Shown here in pieces: positions 39,301 to 52,700 of a stretch of 64,000 nucleotides of DNA. The notes beneath the pieces were generated by a model, which was not told the origin of the DNA, did no database searches, and worked only from the letters and a program-made list of their open reading frames with translations. The stretch is from NCBI RefSeq assembly GCF_905147365.1, contig NC_056406.1, positions 6,984,501-7,048,500 on the forward strand, written 5' to 3'. Each line of letters opens with the position of its first letter. The stretch's first letter is position 1. Source of the DNA: Aricia agestis. Lineage: Eukaryota > Arthropoda > Insecta > Lepidoptera > Lycaenidae. Made by a program: the position numbers and the translations under genes.

Positions 39301-42300
39301 GATAATGTATATTGTATATCAGGCTAATATAAGCTTTCCGTGACATAAAGGATTTTTTGTGAAAACGGAGTTGCGAAGAACATCTACTATGTACCTACTT
39401 AGCTCCTAAGTCCTATATAATATTCGACTACCTATAATATAATGTTATCACTGGAGACAAAATTTCGACATTGTTTCTCCAAAATTGGCATGCTACATGA
39501 GTTCCAACGTGATCAGATATCATAAGAAACCTAAATTCACATTGTTGTTGTTGTGTCTTCGCCGGCGCATACCTACATGCGTACGCGCACGTTTCACACA
39601 TGCTACCAAAACAACACATATTTATAACAAAACTAGATGACCCCCTTAACTCCGTTGCGCAAAAAATCGCGTGGGAACGGTTCATTCTTCCGGGATAGAA
39701 AGAATCCTATGTCCTTTCCCGGGACTCAAGATCTCCATACGAAATTTCAGCAAAATCGGTTCAGCGGTTTGGGCGTGAGCGTGAAGAGGTAACAGACAGA
39801 CAGACACACTTTCGACTTTATAATATTAGTACGGGCAATACTCACAACTAATGACAACGTAGTCATAAGAGTCATATTCTTGCGGCCGAACCGGTCGGTC
39901 AGGTAGCCCATGGGCGCGCCGAAGATGATGGCCGTGATGTACGTCACCGACGTCACCCAGGAGATCTCCGAGCTGGTGAAGGGCTCCTCCACCGGGCCCT
40001 CCGGCGACTGCAGCGCCGATATCATGGGCGACAGCCATCCCTGGACCATGCCGAAGTTCAGCAGCGGGATCGTTACTGGAACAGGTTTTGCGAATGTTGG
40101 TCACGTTTTCGATATTTTTTCCTGTTGATCGCATGATACAAACATATTTTATATAACAAAACATTTGACACCGATCTAAGGTGCTGTTTTAATTTACTCG
40201 TCTCTTATTTTATCTAGGTATTGGTGGTTGTAAAGGTTTTCGCGGTTAATTTGTGACTTGTGCGATGTCTTTTCCCTTGTGTGTACAATGGCTGTACCAG
40301 AGAAGGGTTGCTTTTATAGGGTTACTTATAATATTTTTTTAGCAAGCTCTAAATCTTAGTCGACTTGTCGCATTTCGTTGGCATACATATATCAGGTAAT
40401 AAATTTTAAGGGTATGTTACCATATCAACCCAATATAAAATTATCTACGTATATATTTTGCGATATTGTATACACTATACAGTATACATAATATATCTCG
40501 ACCTACATGCATAATATTAACAAACAATGAAGCCGGTTTGTCAATTTCAGGACAAATTGGAGCTAAGAAATGCAAAACGAGTTTTGGGCCTGATAAAGCG
40601 AAATTTTAAAACCCGGTGACATGCATTACTACTCGTAAATTTTTTGTTTGAGGTAGGCAGTACCTACTTATCAAAATTATTATTATATCAAAATTAATAT
40701 TTAAATAATTTTGTTTGTTTACCTACATTTACTGCGACTTATTTCCTCATTCAGTGGTCTGGCCAGTGTTTTGATCATAGTCTAAGGACCAAAGTCCAAA
40801 CCCAATCTATTGCGTTCTCTGGTGCTATCGCTTCACTGCTGCCACTGACTGCCATGCATTCAGATTCCTCCCCCTACTGGCTCAGAAGTCAGACGTCAGC
40901 GGCAGCCAGACTTTCATCATTTTATTGTCGTCATATTTCGTCATATAATTATTCTCGTCTTCAACTATTGCACATAATGTATGACAGTTTCTTCCCACTG
41001 CCCGCGCCCCTAAAGTATTAGACTTTGAGATGGTCTGGCAGTTGAAAGCATAGATGTCATAAGTGTCCGACTGTGGCAGACGAGGTAAAGGACATAGGAT
41101 ACTTTTTATGCCGGAAAAATATTTGGTTCCCTCGCAATAAACGAGTTTTGGCCCGCGCAACGGATTTGCATGCGTCATCTTCACACAATAAGGCGACGTA
41201 CCGTGATTGTCATTCAATCTGCAGGTCGTATATGATGCATCGGTTATCTATCAGTAATGAATGCAGCTCACGAAAGCTGTAATTGCAACAATTACTCGCT
41301 CGCTTTGTCCAGCTAATGGTAATACCAAATTAGTTCCGTTCACAAATTAGTAGATAATGGATTAAGTAACTTTTCACCATGGATAAAGAGTAAGTAGCAA
41401 CAGTTTTATTAAAATTGCTTTAAGAAATTTATAATTTTAGCGGTATCTACACCTAGGTAATGAAAATTAAAGGAGAAAATTCTGTAATACAGCGCGAAAA
41501 AATACGAGGCAGTTACCGCGATAACTAGTACGCAGCTAGTTTGTGCTACCGCGCGCGAGCAGCCTCACTCGTCTGAGAGTGAGTAAGGGGTCGGACCCCT
41601 TAAGAGCAGGGGGGTCCCGTGTCCCCACGTCAGATAAAAATAGCTTATTTTCGTAGCTCTCCCCAATATTGCCCGACTAGAATGTCACACGTTTAGGGGA
41701 GGGGGCCAGGCCCCCCTCATTGTTTATTTCCAAACCAACTAGCAACAGACTAGTTATAGCCACGATTAAACTACCATGGTCTTAACCAGACCAGTAGCTT
41801 AGACCCTTTCGAAAAAAAAAAAAAAAACGAGGCAGCCTCTGTACCAACTCTTTGATTCAGCATTATAGGCATATTATAAGTTTATGATATTATAAGTTTA
41901 TTGCGAGGTAGGTATATTAGGTAGGTAGGTATATTATAGGGAGGTAGGTAGGTATATTATAAGTTTATGATTATAGGTATATTTTAGTACCTACTCCTAT
42001 GTATTTACTAAATATAATATTTACTAGCTATTTGACCGAGCTTTGCTCGGTATTCGATAAAACACGAATAAAATGACATTTTCTAAAAATGATTCCTAGC
42101 TAGATCGATTTATCGCCTCCGAAACCCCCTATAAACCTACTAAAAAAAATTCATGAAATCGTTGGAGTCGATTACGAGATTTCAATTATATAATATATCT
42201 TATATCTTTAAACGAGCAATTCTTGTAAGTATATTATATATAGATATATAATTGGAATCTCGGAATCGGCTCCAACGATTTTCATGAAATTTAGTATAAG

Positions 42301-43706
42301 TATAGGGGTTTTCAGGGGCAATAAATATGTCATTTTATTCGTGTTTTATCGAATAACGAGCAAAGCTCGGTCAAATAGCTAGTATATAATTATATATACA
42401 AGAATTGCTCGTTTAAAGATATAAGATATATTATATAATTGAAATCTCGTAATCGACTCCAACGATTTCATGAATTTTTTTTAGTAGGTACCTGCCCTAC
42501 ACATCAAGCGGGGATGAATTTTTTTGTCGAGCCCACCCCATCGTGTGGGGTGTCGTTGGATAGGTTTTTTTAAAAATATAAGGAATATTTATAGATCATT
42601 TTCCGATTTAGGGATCCATTTGTGAAATATTAAGTTTTAAAGTACAAAAATCGTTAGAGTCCAGTATCTCCCCCCCTTCTACCAGCTAAGCGGTTGCTTC
42701 TGTAAATGTGAAAAAACTCACGAGACTAGGAAATATGCTGAATTTAAAAGGAAAACTATCACGGCTAAGAAGACTTCGTAAGTTATTGAGTAATAGTCGA
42801 TCAACTAAAAAAAAATGTATTCGGCGTAGTACGAGTATAATAGAACTTTTCGTTCTTTCTTTGACAGGAACTGAGATGATGTTGTTATACTGTAGTCGGC
42901 GAAACATGGCGGTAGCGGTCATTGACTCCCTGTCAAAAACTTGTCATTACCTATATAAACCGTGATTGACAATGAAGTGTCAGATGTTGTCAATCGCGCC
43001 TTTGAATGACAAGTTTTTGACAGGGAGTCAATGACCGCTAACGCCATGTTTCGCCAAGTACAGTGTAGTATTGTAAAACACGATATAAATGTACGTACAT
43101 TCACCATACAACATTTTTCAAAACTAACGGTACTACGGGACCCTATATTGCGCGTGGCCCGACACACACTTGGCCGGTTTTATTGTTTAATATAAATTTA
43201 ATAATTATTTTTCGAAAACGGTTATTGAAGGGTTTTTATTCGTAAATGGGTGCGTATTTTACACGTGAGGCAGTCTGCACAGCCTACTGATAAGTTAGCC
43301 CCAGTTACTCAATGCAGCAGAAGTTTTATATAGGCACGTAGGTATGGACTAAGATTTTCATTCATACAATATTATCAAAACAAGCAGGAACGTACGTGCG
43401 AAATAAACAATAACAAACATTTTATCTTCAATTATCGGTTTTATCGAAAATGACTGAAGTTATTTAGGTAATAAAAAGATTAATAATAAAAATACGGGCT
43501 TTTTTATTTTTAAATAATTTTAGTTAATTAAACTGACTTGAAGATGCAATGCTAATTAAATACACACAACAGGTATTTTAACCTTCGTTTAGTGAGATGA
43601 TATTATTATATCTGTCGTAGGATGATTTGATAAATCCGTGTTTTCGCGAAATCCCTAGAATTTTCGCGAAAATTCGATTTATCAAATCATCCTACGATGT
43701 CGTATA

Positions 43707-43740
<34 letters not shown>

Positions 43741-46700
43741 CAAATTTATTGAAACTATGAGAAATCGAGGGAACTCTAAATGTTATGAAAAACATAATAT
43801 TGATTTCAACTTTTTATGAAGTAAACTAAGCAAATGCTACCAAAAAGTAAGATTTTGCACCCTTCCACCCCTACCACCAAGGTACCGATAGAACTCTGGC
43901 GTTCTTATGGATACATACTTGGGGATTTCGGCGTTGATATACAACGCCGAAATCCCCAAGCAATGCAAGCATATTCAACTACGTAACTTGCATCAATCAT
44001 CATCATCATCACCTGCATTACGCTAAGACTCTATTTTTGGTATTTCTCATATCTATATACTTATAATAAAATCGTAGAGGTAAAATTTTTGTACATTAAA
44101 AATAAACTTGAAAAAACGAGTCAGGTGCATGTTAGAACAGTAGTAGAACACATTTTAACTGTTTTTGAAATTTTTGTTTCTCTGTCTGTTTGTACAGGCT
44201 AATCTCTGAATCCGCTGGACCGATTTCAATGAAATTTGGCATGATGATACCTTACATCCCTGGTCGACATCTTAGATACTTTTTTAACCGACTTTCAAAA
44301 AAGGAGGAATTAATTTTTACTTTGCAGTTTGTGGTCAGATTTTCAAAATTATTTTTTTGTTGTATAGATTGCCCGAATTTGATACCATGTTTGCAATAAA
44401 ATCGGCCAGGTGCGAGTCGGGCTCGCGCACAAAGAGTTTCGTACCGTTATGTCTCTTTCAAAATTGTCCTAAAATGTAACGATTTGTCTACTCAATCTTC
44501 ACACTTTTGAAGTCGGTGCCAGCCCAAAAAATTGCATAAATCCTTGATATGGAATATTGACTTGGCTGGAAGCGCCTTCAAAAGTGTGAAGATTAAGTAG
44601 AGAAATCGTTAAATTTTAGGACAATAATTCTGAAAGAATAGTGGCTACTATAGTAATAAAAATTATTAATTTTCGTACGTAGTCTACTTTTTTGTGAGTT
44701 GGAAGTCGGGTTTACAATTTTTTGTAAAAAAATAATAATTATTCTAACCAAGACTAATATATTTTATTGCTACATTTACTATGATCAATATTATCGAATA
44801 ATTATAATATTTTTATGAAATATATAAATACCGTACTTTCTTTTTTAAGGTTATTTCGCTGGTCAATTCTGCAGAATTGTAGAGCATACTGATGGATAAA
44901 GTAAATACTAAATAATAATAATTACAATACGTTACGTCTTAAGTTCGTCATGCTATCACGTTTTCGCACATCTTAAAAATGTCATTATCAATTACGACAT
45001 ACTTATACAATATATTCACACAATTCATATAACATAATTGTTGAAGTACCTAAGTACCAATACCTCCTTACATTTTTTTAAATTTAAATTTTGATTTCAA
45101 GATCAATATCTCGACCTAATAACGGTTTTAGAATAATATGTGTTATTATTTAACTCGTAATTTATAAAATAACTAGCGACCCGCCCCGGCGTCACACGGG
45201 TATATAATATATAGGTAGTTGCTCCAGTAGTTCGCGATATATGCCCTTTCAAATAATTTCCCCCGTTTTTCTACATTCTCCTTTTAGTCTTAGCGTGATA
45301 AAATATAGCGCATAGCCTTTCTCAACAAATGGGTTATCTAACACTGAAATAATTTTTAAAATCGGACCAGTAGTTCCTGAGATTAGCGCGTTCAAGTTAG
45401 GACTTTCAAATAATTTTCTCCGTTTTTTCCACATTTTCCTCTATTTCTTCGCTATTAATCTTAGCGTGATAAAATATAGCTATAACCTTCCTCGATAAAT
45501 GGGCTATCTAACACTGAAAGAATCATCAAAATCCGTTGCCTAGTTTTAAAGATTAAAGGGAATAAAGGAAAAAAAGCGACTTTGTTTTATAATACGAGTA
45601 TGTATAGATAGAGTAACTAAATATGTTTGTAAAAATGTAATTAGAAATTATAAGAAAATTCTGTTCATAAGACCTAAATAGTTAAACGTTTTTTTCCTTA
45701 TGTAAAATAAGCTCCTATAGTTTAGTAGGTATTGATGGCACTTCAACAACGATATTACCACCATTAGCATTTACCGTTTCATTGAAACCAAGCCAGCTTC
45801 GTAGAACGTAAGAAGTATTTGTGTAATGTGTAGTACTTGTTAAACTAATATTATGTATTCTGTGGTAGTACTCAATTGTCTCTCCGAGTCAAGAGCGAAG
45901 TTCTATTGAACCATGCAGGTTAGTTCAGAGTTAAATATATAAATATAATGCTATAAATATATAAATAAATTTAAATAATAATACTATATGTAATGCTATA
46001 AATATAATGTTAATTATAATACAGAAAGTGTTAATTTTTTTTATTTTTGTAAAGGTACCTATTGATTATTGTTTGTATTTTTTAAGTTTTTCAAGAGCTC
46101 AAATATGTCTATTACTAGCTGTTGCCCGCGACTTCGTCCGCGTGGACTTTAGTTTATAGTAATTGTTCCCGTATATCGATTGAATCGTTTACGCGCAACC
46201 GAACCGTACATTTTCCGGGACAAAATTAGTATTCATTGTCTCCATACCAAATCCCATCAAAATATATTAAATAAATAGTTTACGCGCAAATCATAAAAGT
46301 ATATTATTGTGCAGTAACCGTACATTTTTCCGGGACAAAATGTATCCTATGTTCTTTTTTGGGACTCAAAGTATCTTTATACCAAACTAGCTGTTGCCCG
46401 CGATTTCATCCGCGTTAACATAGTATAATAACAAAGATGGATAGTTTTCTCCTTTTTGTTTTTGTGGTTCCTTATACAAAGGGTAAAAACGGACCCTATT
46501 TAAGCAAACGTCAAACGCAAACGTCAATAAACTTTCAAGTTTCTAACTCAAGAAATTATGGACTTTCATTAAAACTTTCACCCCCTTGGGGGTAGAATTA
46601 CCAAAAACACTTAAATTCGTATCCATTCATTTTTAATCAGTAGCACAAAAATAAAGTTTCATGTTTCTAACTCAAGAAATGATGGACTTTCATTTAAACT

Positions 46701-49700
46701 TTCAACTCTAATTTCACCCCCTTGGGGGTAGAATTTCTAAAAACGCTTAAATACGTATCCATTCATTTTTAATCAGTAACCCAAACATAAAATTTCATGT
46801 TTCTAACTCAAGAAATAACGGAGTTTCATTCAAACTTTCAACCCCAATTTCACCCCCTTGGGGGTAGAATTACCAAAAACGCTTAAATACGTATCCATTC
46901 ATTTTTAATCAGTAACTCAAAAATAAAGTTTCATGTTTCTAACTCAAGAAATGACGTACTTTCATTAAAACTTTCAACCCTTATTTCACCCCCTTCGGGG
47001 TAAAATTTTCAAAAATCCTTCCTTAGTGGGTGTCTACTTAATAAAAAAACCCTACTCACCAAATTTCGTGGCTGTAACTTTTACAGTTTTTGCTCAGCGA
47101 TGATGAATCAGTCAGTCCGTCAGGACATGTAATTTTATAAGTATAGATTTCAGCAAAATGGGTCCAGCTATTTACGCGTGATGTCGTGACCACGCGGCAT
47201 CGCCCGTGTAAATTAGATATTTCACAGACAAATTAGTCCACAAAAATAGCCTATAATCCTTCACGTGGTCTACTTCTTATGTGCCAAATAACAGAAAAAT
47301 TATTGCTCCAGTAGTTCCTATTAGGCTTAGTGTGATAAAATATAGCCTATAGCCTTCCTCGATAAATGGGCTATCTAACACAGTAAGAATTTTTCAAATT
47401 GGACCAGTAGTTCCTGAGATTGGCGCGTACTAATAAGCCGTTTCAAATAATTTCCCCCCGTTTTTTCCATACTTTCCTCTATTTCTTCGCTTCTATTAGT
47501 ATTAGCGTGATAAAATATAGTATAGTAGATCACGTCCCAAGTATTATTTATTGTACAAAAATTTCAAAGATGTTCCGCGCGCCTTCGCTTGCGTAATTTA
47601 GGAATTTCACGCGACCGTATTTTTCCGCAAAAAAAAAAGCCTATGTCCCTTAGCGTAGTCTATTCTTCATGTTTGCCAAGTAACATAAAAATTGCTCCAG
47701 TAGTTCTTAAGAATCTTAAGATAATAAGCAATTTTATATAATTTCCCCCGTTTTTTCCACATTTTCCTCTATTTCTTCGCTCCTATTAGTCGTAGAATAA
47801 TAAAATATAGCCTATGGCCTTCCTCGATAAATAGGCTATCTAACACTGAAAGAATTTTTCAAATCGGACTAGTAGTTCCTGAGATTAGCGCGTTCAAACA
47901 AACAAACTAACTAACTAACAAACTAACAAACTCTGCAGAATTATAATATTAAGTATAGTATAGTATAGAGTATAGATTAAGGGAAATCCACAGAAATACT
48001 GAACTTACAAAAAAATATCAAAGCCTGTTTGAGTCTACAAAATATATACAACATACATCATGAGTTATGGCACGTTTTAAAGTAAAAAACCACAACATTA
48101 TGTGATATGTCGTATTACAGGAAATATTACCTAGTACTCTATTGATAACGGATCGCTCCGACCTTTAATTAAAAGGTCAGGGAGCTTAGTGAATAATTTA
48201 CATCAGTTTTAGATTATAAACTTTACATAAGTTATAAAAATGTTGTTGTCTCCCGACTTCTCGAGCACGTGACTGCAAGGACGCGGTCTCGTTTATAATT
48301 AATGATTACTTCCATAAAATATTGCAATAGTTTTTTTGTATTTTGCTCTAGATTAAGTAGTTAACTTTTACAACGTGTGTTAAATTCAATCATGTAACAT
48401 AGTTTAAATTGTTAACTAGCTTTTGCCCGCGGCTTCGCTCGCTTTAAGAAGTAGGTTTAATGTATTATTATAATAATATATATACAATCTTTCATCTCCT
48501 ATTTTATCCCCTTAGGGGTGGAATGGATCAGAATCATTTCTTAGCGGATGTCTACGTCATAACATCTACATGCATGCCACTGACCTCCATTATACAAGTA
48601 CGCTGGACTTATGATTGACCCTTTGAAATGACAGCTATTTTTCGTGCCTATTTGAAGCGGAATCAGCGCCCCTAATGCGGGGGAAGAGAACTAAATCTGA
48701 CGTAAAAATGACGTTTGAAAGTCGCCATATGGGCGCTGATAGCAGTAGTGAGAGTACTTGGAACTAATACTAGTAATGACAACCAATAACGATTAAGCGG
48801 CCATTTGCAAGTTACGTCAGTTTTAGTTCTCTTGCCCCGCATTGGGGGCGCTGATTCCACTTCAAATAGGCACCAAAAGCAGGTGGGCATCATAAGTCCA
48901 GCGTACTTGTATAATGGAGGTCAGTGATGGATGCAAAATTTCAGCCTCATCCATCCAGTTGTTTGGGCTCTGCATTGATAGATCACTATGTCAGTCAGTC
49001 AGTCACCTTTGAGTTATAATATATATTTATGGATAAATCATTTTTATTGCGTCTTTAACATTTGATACTTACATCTTATCCTAATAATTATTATGTTATG
49101 AGCATAAACCTATAATGCTACAGTATATATTAAGTCTATGGTTATGAGTGACATGTCTAGGCAGGCGTGGCAGATCAGCCACAAAATGTTTATTTGACTG
49201 AACCAGAAGCAAAGCGCGCCGCGCGCGCGTTGAAATCGTACCATACTCTTTTCGAAAAGTTTCCTCCTTTGGTTGTGAATAGTAGATATGTTACCGTTAG
49301 AATGCAAAATACGTTAACGTGCGCATTACCTAAGTAATCTGCAGATTCCTTGATACCTATATAGTTGCATTCTCTTCCTTCGTTAAAATCCTATTAACTT
49401 TGACTTAAGCTTAATGTTGCTATAATGATTGTTTTTTACGACGATCTGTTATTACTTTATTAGTAGATTAACATTTTACTTAAAATTTAATAATTAATTC
49501 CTTTGTTCATGTCTAAAAAATTATATTCAATAATTCTCTATACAGCTAAATAACATGTTTTATTCAAACAAGAACCTGTTTTATGTCATTTAATGAGAAT
49601 AGAAGAGAATAAAATAACTGACTCACCCAGGTAATCTGCAGAATACCTTGTTAATCTGCAGTCTAACTGGTTTACGCACATTACCGATAACAGAAAATAT

Positions 49701-52700
49701 TATATCCATTTTATTTATCTAATTATATTATCAGGACAATAGTCCAATCCAGGATGAAACCAACTATGGAATATTACTTAAAATTATAACAGTGATGATA
49801 ATTAACTTGGAGTTTTTGCAGTACTGTGCTAGAGCTTTTCGTATACCTACCTATTATTATCATCGAAAGTTTAGACATCGAGTTTTAGAAGCAAGATGAT
49901 TTTCATAAGCATTTGGTTACATATTAGCAGTTAAGTATCAAATGCTTAATGATACCTAATACTCTTGTTCAGACATTTGTTTCCTTTTTGGAAAGCTTCT
50001 ATTAATTTTGGCAGTCAGTAGATTTTACTTTGTAAGTGGGACCTATTACTCTTTTGCTACATGTCTAATTAACGAAATTTTTATGCAAAGTTTTAAAGAT
50101 AAACAGCCGCACTAGAGACATATTTTAATCATTAAGACTTTGACTGAAAATGTGATAAGTTTATGTCAAAACATTAATTTAATTAAAGTTATCATTAAAT
50201 TGATCTGAGAGCTACCTTAAAGTAAGTAATAAGTAAATAATAATAAATAATACAAAGTTAAAAAAAATTGACCAAAATAATCCATATGATTATTTTGTTA
50301 ATTGTTTACAGGTGGTATTTTGTGCTGACGTCAATATTTTTAATTTGTTTACCATTTAAGGGTCTCCGATCGTCATTATTATACTCTCTTAGATTTTCAC
50401 GTTTTAAATTATTCATTATATTATTTATGGTCACTTATCACCCGTAGTAATATTGTTTTTCCTCATAATCAATCTACAAGTAATTTTCTAAAGATAAAAT
50501 ATACAAATAATTGTCTAAACGTTATATAAAGTTTGTCGGACGTTTTCTAACTTTACGTAGAAACGGTTGCGAAATTGAAATTAATCTGTTGTGAAGACTA
50601 ATGATAATTAACTTAAAATATATTAAAATTATAAAATACTTTGAAGATATCAAATTAGCTTGGTACAGAAAACGTATAAAATGATAATATCTTTCAATAC
50701 TTATCAGTTATCTCTTTCTCTCTCGTCGATGAAACATCAGATCAGTAAAATGTTATGTTATCAGTTAGATTCATAATTAATATTGCTGTATTATTTTAAT
50801 GAAACCTACAACTAACTGCTAAGCTATTTACTATCAGAGAAATTGAATCATAAGTCATAGGCAGTAATTGACCTACAATGGGCTGGGTTTTGACATGTAT
50901 ACTATTTAGTAATTACTAATAGATACATAGTATAAATCTATATCTATATATTGTAATAAAATTTAAATGTGAAAGTCTTACTGTCTGCTTGTCCGTTACC
51001 TCTTCTCTTCACGCTCAAACCACTGAACAGATTTTACTAAAATTTGGTGTGGAGATACTTTGAGTCCCGAGAAAGGACATATCACATAGGATAATTTTTA
51101 TCGTGTTCCCGCTCGATGAACTTTTGGCACAACGGAGCTGCGGGCGTCATGACGGTGATCATCTAGTAACTCTACAAAACACGTAGTCCATCTATTTCTC
51201 TGAATATATTAATTTATCTATTTGCTGTCGGACAAAACAATAACGTTACAAAAAGTTGTGAAGACATTAAACTTGTCCTTTAGTGGAAAATTCCTAGTCC
51301 GCGAGTTACCTATTTGAATATATTTAAACCATCGACCAGCCAGCGACGCATCTACAGTTCTTTCGGATTTTCAGACTCTGATATGGGCCTAGATTTGAAC
51401 CTGGGGAAATGTGAACTTTTTGTCCCTGATGATTGTGGGGATAGGTAGAGATGAGATAATATCCAGTTTCAAGGCCGTCGCCCCAGAATTATCAGTGATT
51501 GAGAAGAGTGCACTTTTCCTCTTGGGTTCACCTGTTCTAGCCGATTCTTTTCCGGACTATATAAATGAAAAAACACGGAATTTTAGTGAAAGTTTAGATC
51601 GTCTTCTCCAAATTAACAGTCACGTGGCACTTACTCTGATTCGATATTGTTTATTCGTTCCAAAATTTACGTATGCTTTGCGGTGTTGTCAGTTCCCAGA
51701 ACTTCTCCATAGCTTAGATGACACCCTAAAGCATACGCTTTCCACAATTTTAAACATAAAATTTGATGAACGTTCCTGGACCCAAGCTACACTACCAGTA
51801 AGGTTCGATGGCCTGGGAATACGAAAAACATCGGACACAGCTTTACCGGCGTTCTTGTCCTCGGTCCACGCAAATCGCGCAGTAATAGCCAAAATTTTAG
51901 AGCCCTCATCTTGCCCATTCGTCATTCCCTTTGCGGACGAGGCCAAGGATGCCTGGGATATTGCTAGTGCCGGCAGCGGGGTTCCCAAGAACACATCTTC
52001 CCAAAGGCTCTGGGACGAGCCCATCTGCGAACTGGTGCGTAATAAACTGTTTAACACGTCTACCAGCACCGTAGAACGGGCTCAACTTTTGGCCGTGGAG
52101 AGGTGGGAGTCGGGAGATTGGCTGCAGGCACTGCCATCTAAAAACACAGGAACATTGCTGGACCGTAATACATTCCGTCTTGCCACTGCCCTGCGTCTTG
52201 GTGTCCCCCATGTCGTCCCCCATCAGTGTGTTGTGCTGCTCGCGAAGTGCCGGACGCTTTTCACGGCATCACAACCTGAATGACCTCATTCGTCGGGCTC
52301 TTGTCACTGCCGGCGTGCCAGCGATACTGGAGCCCTCCGGTTTGGCGCGCGACGATGGCACTCTTGCCATCGTCTCTACCCGATGGAATGACCCTGGTGC
52401 CCTGGAATGTGGGTCGGGCCCTTGTGTGGGACGCTACTTGTGTCGACACACTCGCCTCGTACCATATTCAGAGCACCTCGAGCTGTGCGGGCGCAGCCGC
52501 AAACCAAGCAGAGAACCTCAAGCGGCGCAAATATGAGAACCTCAGCGGAGATCTTATATCTGAACCGTTTAGGGTGGAAACTCTAGGCGCATGGGTCCGG
52601 GGGCACATAAGCTTTTTAGAGGAATATCTAAGAAGCTTGTTGAAGCCACCCGAGATCCCAGAGCTGGGAGCTACCTGGCACAGCGGATAGCAATTGCCAT

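Noticed and set aside
42708..43167. Small open frames on both strands
   Set aside because: They are created by the 60-bp TIRs of a MITE, so the similar peptides on the two strands are not genes.
51689..52449. Several minus-strand open frames of 60-126 residues
   Set aside because: Antisense shadows of the GC-rich RT pseudogene.
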